A DNA stretch of 64,000 nucleotides from CAYXAA01 sp964462985 (GTDB lineage Bacteria > Pseudomonadota > Alphaproteobacteria > Rhizobiales > Stappiaceae): positions 1 to 64,000 of the forward strand of contig CAYXAA010000013.1 in assembly GCA_964462985.1 (NCBI GenBank), given 5' to 3'. Of this stretch, positions 1 through 8,403 are shown one piece after another. Made by a program: the position numbers and the translations under genes. Each line of letters opens with the position of its first letter. Position 1 is the first letter of the stretch. Under the pieces are notes generated by a model that had not been told where the DNA came from, did no database searches, and saw only the letters and a program-made list of their open reading frames with translations.

Positions 1-1348
1 GGGCTACTCGCTCGGCGAAGCCGACCTGCTGCGCCGCGCCATGGGCAAGAAGATCGCGTCCGAGATGGAGGTGCAGCGCGCCCGGTTCGTCGAAGGTGCG
101 GTCGAGCGCGGGGTCGACAAGGCCCAGGCCGGGACGATCTTCGACCTCGTCGCCAAGTTCGCCAACTACGGTTTCAACAAGTCGCACGCCGCGGCCTATG
201 CACTGGTCTCCTACCAGACCGCGTGGCTCAAGGCGAACCACCCCGTCGAGTTCATGGCCGCGTCGATGACGCTCGATCTCGGCAACACCGACAAGCTCAA
301 CGACTTCGTCCAGGAGGCGCGGCGGATGGGGATCGAGGTGGTGCCGCCGTCGATCAACCGCTCCGGCGTGCATTTCGATGTCGAGGATGGCCGCATCCTT
401 TACGCGCTCGGTGCAATCAAGGGCGTCGGCGAGCAGGCCGTCGAGCATCTGGTCGCCGCCCGCAGCAACCGACCCTTCACCGATATTGGCGATTTCGCCC
501 GCCGCATCAGCCCGAGGCAACTCAACAAGCGCACCGCCGAAAGCCTGATCGCCGCCGGCGCCTTCGACGAGCTGGAAAGCAACCGCGCCCGCCTGCTCGA
601 AGGCCTCGACCGCATCATGGGCGTGGCGCAGCGCACCGAAGAGGACGCAGAAATCGGACAGGGGGCGTTCTTCAGCGTCGAAGGGCACGGCGAGGACGTG
701 CCCTTGCCCGATGTCGCCCCGTGGCGGCCGGAGGAGCGGCTGCAGCGCGAGCAGGCGGCGATCGGCTTTTATCTCTCCGCTCACCCTCTCGACGAGTACA
801 AGTCGCTGCTGTCACGCCTCAGGGTGCAGCCCTGGGCGGAGTTCGCCGCCGCGGTCAAGCGCGGCGCCTCGGCCGGGCGGCTCGCCGCCACGGTGGTGAG
901 CCGCCAGGAACGCAAGACCCGTTCCGGCGGCCGCATGGGCATCGTGCGCCTGTCGGACCCGACCGGCCAGTTCGAGGCGCTGCTGTTCTCCGAAGCTCTG
1001 CACCAATTCCGCGACAAGCTCGAGCCCGGCCGCTCCGTTGTCCTGATCGTCAATGCCGACATGCGCGACGAGGAGGTCAGCGTGCGCATCCAGTCGGTCG
1101 ATCCGCTCGACGAGGCCGCGGCCAGGGTGCAGAAGACGCTGACCGTGTTCGTCCGCGACGGTGCGCCGGCCCAGAGCCTGTCCCGGCATCTGACCCAACG
1201 CGGCGACGGCGATGTCAGCATCGTTGTCCTCGGCGGCCGCGGCGAACGCGAGGTCGAGGTCAAGCTGGCCGGCGGCTACCGCCTGTCCCCGCAACTCGCC
1301 GGGGCGCTGAAGGCAATCCCCGGGGTCGTGGACGTGCAGATGGCGTGA
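1..1348 (+). CDS. dnaE: DNA polymerase III subunit alpha, C-terminal part (5' end outside window)
   Basis: The catalytic subunit of the replicative polymerase, which extends DNA in the Pol III holoenzyme. The reading frame is open from base 2 and starts mid-protein with the typical GYSLGEADLLRRAMGKK segment, so the PHP domain, palm and most of the fingers lie upstream of the window. About 449 residues are visible: the end of the fingers, the helix-hairpin-helix region (YALGAIKGVGEQAVEHL), and an OB-fold after the AGRLAATVVSRQERKTRSGG stretch that would bind single-stranded template. The frame ends at a normal C-terminus. In alphaproteobacteria dnaE commonly lies just upstream of rpsB; here two accessory genes separate them. 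Confidence 0.97.
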   Translation, partial: GYSLGEADLLRRAMGKKIASEMEVQRARFVEGAVERGVDKAQAGTIFDLVAKFANYGFNKSHAAAYALVSYQTAWLKANHPVEFMAASMTLDLGNTDKLNDFVQEARRMGIEVVPPSINRSGVHFDVEDGRILYALGAIKGVGEQAVEHLVAARSNRPFTDIGDFARRISPRQLNKRTAESLIAAGAFDELESNRARLLEGLDRIMGVAQRTEEDAEIGQGAFFSVEGHGEDVPLPDVAPWRPEERLQREQAAIGFYLSAHPLDEYKSLLSRLRVQPWAEFAAAVKRGASAGRLAATVVSRQERKTRSGGRMGIVRLSDPTGQFEALLFSEALHQFRDKLEPGRSVVLIVNADMRDEEVSVRIQSVDPLDEAAARVQKTLTVFVRDGAPAQSLSRHLTQRGDGDVSIVVLGGRGEREVEVKLAGGYRLSPQLAGALKAIPGVVDVQMA

Positions 1349-1573
1349 AGGGAGAGCGAGCCTGGCGACAGTCCGAAGGCATCGCCGCGTGAGGCAGGAT
1401 CCAACCTCTGCGGCGGCCTGAATTCACCCGGTGGCCGCCGCGATCAGAAAGACGAAGCTCATCATAGCGAACACGGATCTGGCGTCGTGGGACTAATCCC
1501 ACCGCCCGTCATGTCGCGGGAGGATCACGATGAAAGTGGCGACGACTGCCGTCGTCGCCACCTTGCCAAAGGA

Positions 1574-2626
1574 TCAAGGCCGCGCTTCGAGGATCAGGTT
1601 GAACGGCGTCTCGGCGGCGCGGCGGTAACGGGTGAAGCCGCCCTGCCGCACAACGTCGCCGATCCGTTTTTCCCCGGCCTGCGCGCCGAGGCCGGCACCG
1701 ACTTCCTGGCTGAGTGAGGTCGGCACGCAGATCGTGGTCGAAAAGGCATAATAGGCCCGCCCAATCGGATTGAGGTTGTCGGAGAGGCTGTCGCCGGCCA
1801 TCGGCTCGACCAGCATCAGCGTGCCGTCCGGCTTGAGCACCTCGCGGGCGTGTGCCGCGGCGCCGACCGGGTCGCCCATATCGTGAAGCGAGTCGAACAT
1901 GGCAACGAGGTCGAAGTCGGCTCCGGCGAAGTCCTGCGCGCGGCCGATCTCAAACCGGACGTTGGGCAGGCCGTTGGCTTTTGCCCGCGCCTGTATCACC
2001 GACGGCTCATGGAAATCGATGCCGATGAACTGCGAGTTGGGGAAGGCCTCTGCCATGAGGATGGTCGAAGCACCGTGGCCGCAGCCGACGTCGGCGACCT
2101 TTGCCCCGCGCTTGAGCTTGTCGACGACACCGTCGAGCGCCGGCAGCCACTCTGCGACCAGGTTGGCCTTGTAGCCGGGGCGGTAGAACCGCTCCACGCC
2201 GCAGAACAAGCAATTGCAGTGATCGCCCCAGCGAATGCCGTGACCGTTGCGGAATGCCGCCTCCAGCTTCGGCCGGGAGTCATAGACCGCGGCCAACGAG
2301 TGGAAGCCGCCGGTCATGGCGACGGGGCTGTCCTCGTCGGCAAAGACCGCGGCCTGTTCCGGCGTCAGGAAGTAGCGGTCGGTGTCGGCGTCGTAGGTCA
2401 CGAAGCCCGAAGAGGTCTGGGAGGCGAGCCATTCGCGGACGTAGCGCTCCCGCGTCCTGGTCGCGACGGCAAGTTCCTGCGAGCTGAGCGGACCGCCCTC
2501 GGCGAGCGCCCGCCACAGCCCGAGCCGTTCGCCGGTCAGCACCAGCGAGGCATTCACCGCCGCCCCCATTTCGTTGATGATCGTCCCGAGCAGGGGCTCG
2601 AGTTTGGTCATGTCCAGATTCATCAT
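1574..2626 (-). CDS. SAM-dependent methyltransferase with N-terminal winged helix (Rv2258c-like)
   Basis: A 350-residue class I methyltransferase. An N-terminal winged-helix-like dimerisation segment (about residues 10-95) precedes the Rossmann fold, whose SAM-binding motif I is VADVGCGHGAST (177-188), followed by an acidic motif II (FIGIDFHE). This matches the Rv2258c-type O- or N-methyltransferase group; the substrate cannot be told. I chose the ATG of MMNLDM because an ACAGGA sequence lies about 7 bases upstream; in-frame starts at 2644 and 2761 are weaker. A cysteine cluster (Cys137, Cys139, Cys142; DHCNCLFCG) sits just before the catalytic domain and is unusual. The gene is divergent from the AraC regulator, 123 bases away, suggesting it may be that regulator's target. 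Confidence 0.85.
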   Translation of the reverse strand: MMNLDMTKLEPLLGTIINEMGAAVNASLVLTGERLGLWRALAEGGPLSSQELAVATRTRERYVREWLASQTSSGFVTYDADTDRYFLTPEQAAVFADEDSPVAMTGGFHSLAAVYDSRPKLEAAFRNGHGIRWGDHCNCLFCGVERFYRPGYKANLVAEWLPALDGVVDKLKRGAKVADVGCGHGASTILMAEAFPNSQFIGIDFHEPSVIQARAKANGLPNVRFEIGRAQDFAGADFDLVAMFDSLHDMGDPVGAAAHAREVLKPDGTLMLVEPMAGDSLSDNLNPIGRAYYAFSTTICVPTSLSQEVGAGLGAQAGEKRIGDVVRQGGFTRYRRAAETPFNLILEARP

Positions 2627-2644
2627 GCTTGTCCTGTCAATCAT

Positions 2645-2659
2645 CGTGCCCACGGCACG
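2645..2659. promoter_or_regulatory. Inverted repeat in the methyltransferase/AraC intergenic region
   Basis: CGTGCC-CAC-GGCACG, a perfect 6-3-6 inverted repeat, lies between the two divergent start codons, 18 bases before the methyltransferase start. The position suits an operator, but AraC proteins usually bind direct repeats, so this is only a candidate. Confidence 0.3.
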
Positions 2660-2749
2660 TCGGGCGCTGGAGATAGACCTGGAATGACCGGCGTGTGAGA
2701 GGCAGAATGGCCGGAACCGTGCGAAATGAGCCACGAGGGGGGCCAACCG

Positions 2750-3841
2750 GTGCCGAAACACGTCAGCATCGTCGTCTTCCGGGAGTGCGATCCCTCGATC
2801 ATTTACGGCGTCTTCGACACGCTCTGGGCAGCCGGGCGGTTTCTCAAGCCTTCACCCAGAGAGCAGCTGCTTGACCCGGGCATTGTCGCGAAACCGCTGT
2901 TCACGCCGCGCATCGTCGCTGCAGAGCACGGGCCGCTCGAGCTCATCACCGGCGTCACCATCATCCCGCAGGACTCGATCGACGACATTGAGCAGACAGA
3001 CATCGTGTTCGTACCGAACCCGATCGTGCTGACGCCGGAGGAACTGCGCGCCCTCGACCGGCGCCTCATCGACTGGATCGCGAGGATGCATCGCGACGGC
3101 GCGCTGATCTGCTCAGCCTGCGGCGGTTCGCTGGTCCTGGCTGCGGCCGGGCTGCTTTCGGGCCGCGAGGCGACGACGCACTGGAGCCATGTCCCGGTCT
3201 TCCGTCAGGAATTTCCTGACGTCCGCCTGCATGAGGACCGGATCCTGGTGCAGACCGGCGACGGTCACAACATCATCTCCTGCGGCGGCGCCTCATCGTG
3301 GCAGGATCTCGCGCTGCTGCTCATCGCCCGCTACGGCGGCGGCGAGGAGGCGATCCGTATCTCCCGGTTCTTCCTCTACCAGTGGCACCGCGATGGCCAG
3401 CTTCCCTATGCCTCCATGGCCGTCAACGTCATTCATGGCGACGCGGTCGTCCTGAAATGCCAGACTTGGCTTGCGCAGAACTACGAACGCGCGGACGCCG
3501 TGGCGGAGGCGGCGCGCATGTCCAGGCTGCCGAAGCGCACCTTCGATCGCCGGTTCAAGGCGGGTACAGGCTATTCGCCGCTTGCCTATGTCCAGGCGCT
3601 CCGCATCGAGGAGGCGAAGCAGATGCTGGAGACCGATTCCGCACCCGTCGATGCGATCGGCCGCGCGGTCGGCTACGAGGATGCCGCCTCTTTCCGGCGC
3701 CTGTTCCGCCGGTTGACCGGCATCTCGCCGGGCGACTACCGCCGCCGCTTCAGGATTCCCGATTTTGTCCGCCCGGAACCGCAGACCGCGGGAGCTGCAA
3801 GCCGCACCCAACAGGAGAAGGCGAGGGCGAGACCGATGTGA
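2750..3841 (+). CDS. GlxA-type AraC family transcriptional regulator (DJ-1/PfpI domain plus HTH)
   Basis: A two-domain regulator of 363 residues. The N-terminal half is a DJ-1/PfpI class I amidotransferase-like domain with the nucleophile-elbow segment GALICSACGGSLVLAA. The C-terminal hundred residues form an AraC double helix-turn-helix (MSRLPKRTFDRRFKAGTG; DAIGRAVGYEDAASFRRLF; LTGISPGDYRRRF). In this family the amidotransferase-like domain serves as a sensor rather than an enzyme. I chose the GTG start because GAGGGGGG sits 7 bases upstream; an in-frame ATG at 2726 lacks a ribosome-binding site. The gene is divergent from the methyltransferase, which it may regulate. The inducer is unknown. 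Confidence 0.9.
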   Translation: MPKHVSIVVFRECDPSIIYGVFDTLWAAGRFLKPSPREQLLDPGIVAKPLFTPRIVAAEHGPLELITGVTIIPQDSIDDIEQTDIVFVPNPIVLTPEELRALDRRLIDWIARMHRDGALICSACGGSLVLAAAGLLSGREATTHWSHVPVFRQEFPDVRLHEDRILVQTGDGHNIISCGGASSWQDLALLLIARYGGGEEAIRISRFFLYQWHRDGQLPYASMAVNVIHGDAVVLKCQTWLAQNYERADAVAEAARMSRLPKRTFDRRFKAGTGYSPLAYVQALRIEEAKQMLETDSAPVDAIGRAVGYEDAASFRRLFRRLTGISPGDYRRRFRIPDFVRPEPQTAGAASRTQQEKARARPM

Positions 3842-3922
3842 ACGCCTGCGCGCTGTCTGAGAGGAGGGGATACGCGTTCCGGATTGCGGGCTGGTATCAG
3901 CGCAAACCCTTCGCCGCCGGGC

Positions 3923-3951
3923 TTGAATTGACGCCCGACGCCGCTTATAAG
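3923..3951 (+). promoter_or_regulatory. Sigma70-type promoter for rpsB
   Basis: TTGAAT (3923-3928), a 17-base spacer and TATAAG (3946-3951) form a good housekeeping promoter. Transcription would start near 3958, leaving a leader of about 115 bases before rpsB, long enough for an autoregulatory S2-binding structure, though I cannot demonstrate one by eye. Confidence 0.65.
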
Positions 3952-4072
3952 GCGCGCATTCCACACGCAGGGGCGGGTTTCGCCGCAAGACGAAGCCCAT
4001 CCGGTGTTCGGGACGGCACAAGGCCGTTCTCCCTGCGGAGGCTAAACCGGAAAAACAGGAGTTTGCAAGGCC

Positions 4073-4876
4073 ATGGCCCTGCCTGAATTCACCATGCGTC
4101 AGCTGCTCGAGGCCGGCGTCCACTTCGGTCACCAGAAGCACCGTTGGAACCCGAAGATGGCCCCGTACATCTTCGGCGTGCGCAACAACATTCACATTCT
4201 GGACCTCGCCCAGACCGTGCCGATGCTGCACCAGGCGCTGAAGGCTGTCTCTGACACGGTCGCCGCCGGTGGCCGCGTGCTGATCGTCGGCACCAAGCGT
4301 CAGGCTCAGGACGCCGTGGCCGATGCCGCCCGCCGCTCGGCGCAATACTACGTCAACGCCCGCTGGCTCGGCGGCATGCTCACCAACTGGAAGACCATCT
4401 CCCAGTCGATCCAGCGCCTGCGCCGTATCGAGGAGACGCTCTCCGGCGATGCCAGCGGCCTGACCAAGAAGGAGCGTCTGTTCCTTGACCGCGAGCGCGA
4501 GAAGCTCGAGCGCAACCTTGGCGGCATCAAGGACATGGGCGGTCTGCCCGACCTGATCTTCGTGATCGACACCAACCGTGAGGCGATCGCCATTCAGGAA
4601 GCGCGCCGCCTCGGCATCCCGGTCGCCGCGATCGTCGACTCAAACAGCGATCCGGACGGCATCAACTATGTTGTCCCGGGCAATGACGACGCCGGGCGCG
4701 CGCTGACGCTCTACTGCGACCTGATCGCCCGCGCCGCCATCGACGGAATATCGCGCGCCCAGGGCAGCATGGGCCTCGATATCGGCGAGGCCGAAGAGGC
4801 TCCGATCGAGCCGGCTCTTGCCGATGAGGGCGCCCCGGCCGAGTCCGAGCAGGCGGACGCCGCGTCCGCCAGCTGA
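4073..4876 (+). CDS. rpsB: 30S ribosomal protein S2
   Basis: Small-subunit ribosomal protein S2, needed for S1 docking and 30S function. The protein begins MALPEFTMRQLLEAGVHFGH and shows the family signatures HRWNPKMAPYIFG and the IDTNREAIAIQEARRLGIPV region. Its 267 residues include an acidic, alanine-rich C-terminal tail typical of alphaproteobacterial S2. The start follows a GCAAGGCC sequence. It is the first gene of the rpsB-tsf pair and has a clear promoter about 120 bases upstream. In well-studied bacteria S2 represses its own operon through the leader, which may also hold here. Confidence 0.98.
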   Translation: MALPEFTMRQLLEAGVHFGHQKHRWNPKMAPYIFGVRNNIHILDLAQTVPMLHQALKAVSDTVAAGGRVLIVGTKRQAQDAVADAARRSAQYYVNARWLGGMLTNWKTISQSIQRLRRIEETLSGDASGLTKKERLFLDREREKLERNLGGIKDMGGLPDLIFVIDTNREAIAIQEARRLGIPVAAIVDSNSDPDGINYVVPGNDDAGRALTLYCDLIARAAIDGISRAQGSMGLDIGEAEEAPIEPALADEGAPAESEQADAASAS

Positions 4877-4887
4877 TCAGGCAAGCA

Positions 4888-4912
4888 GGCGGGCGGTGAA
4901 GCGCCGCCCGCC
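4888..4912 (+). other. Intercistronic stem-loop between rpsB and tsf
   Basis: GGCGGGCGG (4888-4896) pairs perfectly with CCGCCCGCC (4904-4912) across a 7-base loop. There is no T-tract, so it is more likely a partial attenuator or mRNA-stabilising hairpin that sets the S2 to EF-Ts ratio than a full terminator. Confidence 0.55.
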
Positions 4913-4998
4913 AAGCGCCGACTCGAAACCGTCATATTTCCGAAGCGGCGCATCGGCTAGACCGGTGTGCCGCAACAGCAATCCATATGAGGCGATCT

Positions 4999-5922
4999 AT
5001 GAGCATTTCCGCAGCGATGGTGAAGGAGCTCCGCGAGAAGACCGGCGCGGGCATGATGGACTGCAAGACCGCGCTGACCGAGACCTCCGGTGACATGGAA
5101 GCTGCGATCGATTGGCTGCGGACCAAGGGGCTTGCCAAAGCGGCAAAGAAGGCCGGCCGCGTCGCGGCCGAGGGCCTGGTCGGCGTGGCATCCGCCGATC
5201 TGCGCGCTGCCGTGATCGAGCTCAACTCCGAGACCGACTTCGTCGCCCGCAACGACGGCTTCCAGGCCCTGGTGCGCGGCGCTGCCCAGGCGGCGCTTTC
5301 GACCGACGGCGCCGTCGAGGCGGTGGCGGCGGCAGCGTTCCCCGGTTCGGGCAAGACGGTCGATGAAGCCGTCAAGGACGCCATCGCCACCATCGGCGAG
5401 AACATGACCCTGCGCCGTTCGGCGGTGATCGCCGTCCCCGAAGGTGTGGTGGCCACCTACGTGCACAGTTCCGTCGCCGACGGCCTTGGCAAGATCGGCG
5501 TTCTGGTCGGCATCCAATCGTCCGCCGAGAAGGCAAAGCTTAACGAACTCGGCCGGAAGATCGCCATGCACATTGCCGCGACCAGCCCGCTGGCGCTCAG
5601 CGTCGACGACCTCGACCCGGCGGTGATCGAGCGCGAGCGCACCATCTTCGCGGAGCAGGCCCGCGAATCCGGCAAGCCGGAGAACATCATCGAAAAGATG
5701 GTCGAGGGCCGGCTGCGCAAGTTCTACGAGGAGGTCACCCTCCTGAAGCAGGCGTTCGTGCTCGACCCGGACAAGACCGTCGAGCAGGCGGTCGAGGCGG
5801 CCGGCAAGGAGCTCGGCACCGCCGTAAAGCTCACCGGCTTCGTCCGCTTCGCCCTCGGCGAGGGTATAGAAAAGGACGAGACGGACTTTGCCGCGGAGGT
5901 CGCCGCGGCGACCGGCCACTGA
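4999..5922 (+). CDS. tsf: Elongation factor Ts
   Basis: The guanine nucleotide exchange factor for EF-Tu. The N-terminus MSISAAMVKELREKTGAGMM is the UBA-like domain, followed by the TDFVAR core motif (in NSETDFVARNDGF) that contacts EF-Tu. At 307 residues it has the full two-subdomain length. I chose the ATG at 4999 because GAGG lies 6 bases upstream; the in-frame ATG at 4987 has no such site. It is co-oriented with rpsB, 122 bases downstream, and ends in a strong hairpin. Confidence 0.97.
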   Translation: MSISAAMVKELREKTGAGMMDCKTALTETSGDMEAAIDWLRTKGLAKAAKKAGRVAAEGLVGVASADLRAAVIELNSETDFVARNDGFQALVRGAAQAALSTDGAVEAVAAAAFPGSGKTVDEAVKDAIATIGENMTLRRSAVIAVPEGVVATYVHSSVADGLGKIGVLVGIQSSAEKAKLNELGRKIAMHIAATSPLALSVDDLDPAVIERERTIFAEQARESGKPENIIEKMVEGRLRKFYEEVTLLKQAFVLDPDKTVEQAVEAAGKELGTAVKLTGFVRFALGEGIEKDETDFAAEVAAATGH

Positions 5923-5930
5923 ATAGCCAG

Positions 5931-5960
5931 AGGGCGCCGGATCGTTCCGGCGCCCTTGTT
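5931..5960 (+). terminator. Terminator after tsf
   Basis: AGGGCGCCGGA (5931-5941), loop TCGT, TCCGGCGCCCT (5946-5956), then TGTTGT. The 11-bp stem is perfect but the T-tract is weak. It ends the rpsB-tsf unit, so pyrH needs its own promoter in the 240 bases that follow. Confidence 0.8.
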
Positions 5961-6198
5961 GTATGTGAGCGTGGTTCGTTCGCGCGACTGAACACGATGT
6001 CCGGCGCGATTGCGTGTGGAAAACACCGCCTTTCGACTTGATCTCTTCAAGGTGGAGGCGGTCTTTACCCTGGGCCGGACGTTGCCGGCAACGCCCATCT
6101 GCCTGCCCCTCCATGTGTCATCGGGGATTCGCCGGCACCAAGCGGCCGGGATAGAGAACGGGCCCGTCAGCCACAACTCTCCGACAGGGAGTGACACC

Positions 6199-6918
6199 AT
6201 GACCAGCAAGCTGCGATGGCGCCGGGTTCTCGTCAAACTCTCCGGCGAAGCGCTGATGGGCCAGCAGGAGTTCGGCATCGATCCGGAAACCGTTGGTCGC
6301 GTTGCCACGGAAATTGCCGAGGCGGTGAGCCTCGGCGCGCAGGTCGGGGTTGTCGTCGGTGGCGGCAACATCTTCCGCGGGGTCGCGGTCGCTGCAAAGG
6401 GCGGCAACCGGGTGACGGGCGACCACATGGGCATGCTCGCCACCATCATGAACAGCCTGACCCTCGCCGACGCCCTGCGCCGGCTCTCCGTACCGGCGCG
6501 CGTGCTGTCGGCCGTGCCGGTCCCGTCGATCTGCGAGACCTTCACCCAGCGCGGCGCCGACCGCTACATGGAAGACGGCGACGTCATCGTCTTTGCCGGC
6601 GGCACCGGCAACCCGTTCTTCACCACCGACAGCGGCGCCGCCCTGCGCGCCGCGGAGATGCGCTGCGACGCCTTCCTGAAGGGCACCAGTGTCGACGGGG
6701 TCTATTCCGCGGACCCCAAGATCGTTCCCGATGCGCAGCGCTACGACAGCTTGACCCCGCAGCAGGTGCTCGAGCGCGGCCTTAAAGTCATGGACGCCAC
6801 GGCGATAGCGCTTGCCCGCGACAACGGGATTCCGGTAATCGTGTTCTCCATTCGCACGCCCGGCGCGCTTGTCGACGTGATGAACGGCAACGGTCGCTAT
6901 ACGATCATCCAGGATTGA
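6199..6918 (+). CDS. pyrH: Uridylate kinase (UMP kinase)
   Basis: Phosphorylates UMP to UDP in pyrimidine nucleotide synthesis. It is a hexameric amino acid kinase-family enzyme unrelated to eukaryotic UMP kinases. Visible motifs are VLVKLSGEALMG, GVVVGGGNIFRG, TDSGAALRAAEM and KGTSVDGVYSADP. With the ATG at 6199 (AGGGAG upstream) the protein has 239 residues, the standard length; an upstream in-frame extension to 6010 is not supported. It lies between tsf and frr, as in most bacteria. Confidence 0.97.
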   Translation: MTSKLRWRRVLVKLSGEALMGQQEFGIDPETVGRVATEIAEAVSLGAQVGVVVGGGNIFRGVAVAAKGGNRVTGDHMGMLATIMNSLTLADALRRLSVPARVLSAVPVPSICETFTQRGADRYMEDGDVIVFAGGTGNPFFTTDSGAALRAAEMRCDAFLKGTSVDGVYSADPKIVPDAQRYDSLTPQQVLERGLKVMDATAIALARDNGIPVIVFSIRTPGALVDVMNGNGRYTIIQD

Positions 6919-7018
6919 GACATCCCGGATTGGCGGTCCGTCGAACCGGTCGTCGGCCGACCGCGATCGCGGCGCGTCCCGACACGTGCGGCGACCGACG
7001 AAAAAAAGAGAGGAAGTC

Positions 7019-7579
7019 ATGCCCGACACTGTCGATTTCAACGATCTGCAACGGCGTATGCAGGGCGCCATCGGCGTGCTGAAGACCGAATTGGCGGGTC
7101 TGCGGACCGGGCGCGCCTCCTCGACGATGCTCGACGCGGTCACGGTCGAAGCCTATGGCTCGCCGATGCCGCTCAATCAGGTCGCGACCATCAGCGTTCC
7201 CGAGCCGCGCATGATCAACGTCCAGGTCTGGGACCGTTCCATGGTCAGCGCCGTCGACCGGGCGATCCGTGAGGCCAACCTCGGCCTCAACCCTGTCGTC
7301 GACGGACAGAACCTGCGCCTGCCGATCCCGGAGCTGAATGCCGAGCGGCGCCAGGAACTGATCAAGGTCGCCCATCGATATGCCGAGCAGGCGCGTGTTG
7401 CCGTCCGCCATGTCCGCCGCGACGGCATGGACGCGATCAAGAAGCTGGAAAAGGACGGCGAGATGAGCCAGGACGACGCCCACACGGCGTCGGATCGCGT
7501 GCAAAAGCTGACGGACGAAATGATCTCGGAAATCGATGCCATGCTCGCCAAGAAAGAACAGGAGATCTCGCAGGTCTGA
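7019..7579 (+). CDS. frr: Ribosome recycling factor
   Basis: Releases ribosomes from mRNA after termination, together with EF-G. The 186-residue protein matches the family length and shows the three-helix-bundle signatures LKTELAGLRTGRASSTMLD and RQELIKVAHRYAEQARVAVR. The start MPDTVDFNDL follows GAGAGGAAG; the longer frame from 6986 adds sequence with no family match. It directly follows pyrH with a 100-base gap. Confidence 0.97.
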   Translation: MPDTVDFNDLQRRMQGAIGVLKTELAGLRTGRASSTMLDAVTVEAYGSPMPLNQVATISVPEPRMINVQVWDRSMVSAVDRAIREANLGLNPVVDGQNLRLPIPELNAERRQELIKVAHRYAEQARVAVRHVRRDGMDAIKKLEKDGEMSQDDAHTASDRVQKLTDEMISEIDAMLAKKEQEISQV

Positions 7580-7632
7580 CGGGCTCGGGACCCGTCGTTC
7601 CACCGGCGCGGCTCTTCATGGGGGAATTTGCA

Positions 7633-8403
7633 ATGGCGGCGAGCGTGGAGCGAGACGTGCCCTGTGCCAGCGACGGTGACGACGGCACGGCGGCGGTCCG
7701 GCACGTCGCCATTATAATGGACGGCAACGGCCGCTGGGCCAAGCAGCGGGGCCTGCCGAGAACGGAAGGTCATCGCCAGGGGCTCGCGGCGTTGCGCGGA
7801 GCCGTTCGCTATGCGGTAAAGCGCGGCATCGAGGTGCTCACGCTCTACAGCTTTTCCTCGGAGAACTGGAGCCGTCCGAGTCACGAGGTCGATTTCCTGA
7901 TGGGACTGCTGCACCGTTTCGTTCAGCGCGACCTCGCCGAGCTGCATGATGCCAACATTCATATCCGTGTCATCGGGGCCCGCGACGATCTTGCCGCCGG
8001 GATCCGCGCGCTGATCGACGAGGCCGAGGCCGTCACGCGCAACAATACGGGAATGACGCTGGTCATTGCCTTTAATTACGGCGCGCGCGACGAGTTGACC
8101 CGCGCCATGCACAAAATCGCAGGCGCAGTTGCGCGCGGGGAACTCGATCCGGACCAGATCGACGCTGCCACGATCGACGGTGCGCTAGACACGGCAGGCC
8201 TTCCTGATCCGGACCTCATCATTCGCACAAGTGGTGAGCTGAGGCTTTCAAATTTCCTTCTCTGGCAAGCTGCTTATACCGAGTTCTTCTTTTCGCCTGT
8301 GAACTGGCCCGACTTTGACGAGGCCCGGTTCGACGAGGCGTTGGCGGCCTATGCCGCGCGCGAACGCCGTTACGGCGGCCTGCCAAAGAAAGCCGTGCCA
8401 TGA
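7633..8403 (+). CDS. uppS: Isoprenyl transferase (undecaprenyl diphosphate synthase)
   Basis: A cis-prenyltransferase that condenses isopentenyl diphosphate onto farnesyl diphosphate to make the C55 carrier lipid for peptidoglycan and O-antigen. The catalytic motif is IIMDGNGRWA, with Asp30 binding the Mg-diphosphate; further signatures are LYSFSSENWSRP and DLIIRTSGELRLSNFLLWQ. The start at 7633 is chosen from GGGGGA 7 bases upstream; ATG 7618 lacks one. Its stop overlaps the cdsA start (ATGA), implying translational coupling. Confidence 0.96.
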   Translation: MAASVERDVPCASDGDDGTAAVRHVAIIMDGNGRWAKQRGLPRTEGHRQGLAALRGAVRYAVKRGIEVLTLYSFSSENWSRPSHEVDFLMGLLHRFVQRDLAELHDANIHIRVIGARDDLAAGIRALIDEAEAVTRNNTGMTLVIAFNYGARDELTRAMHKIAGAVARGELDPDQIDAATIDGALDTAGLPDPDLIIRTSGELRLSNFLLWQAAYTEFFFSPVNWPDFDEARFDEALAAYAARERRYGGLPKKAVP

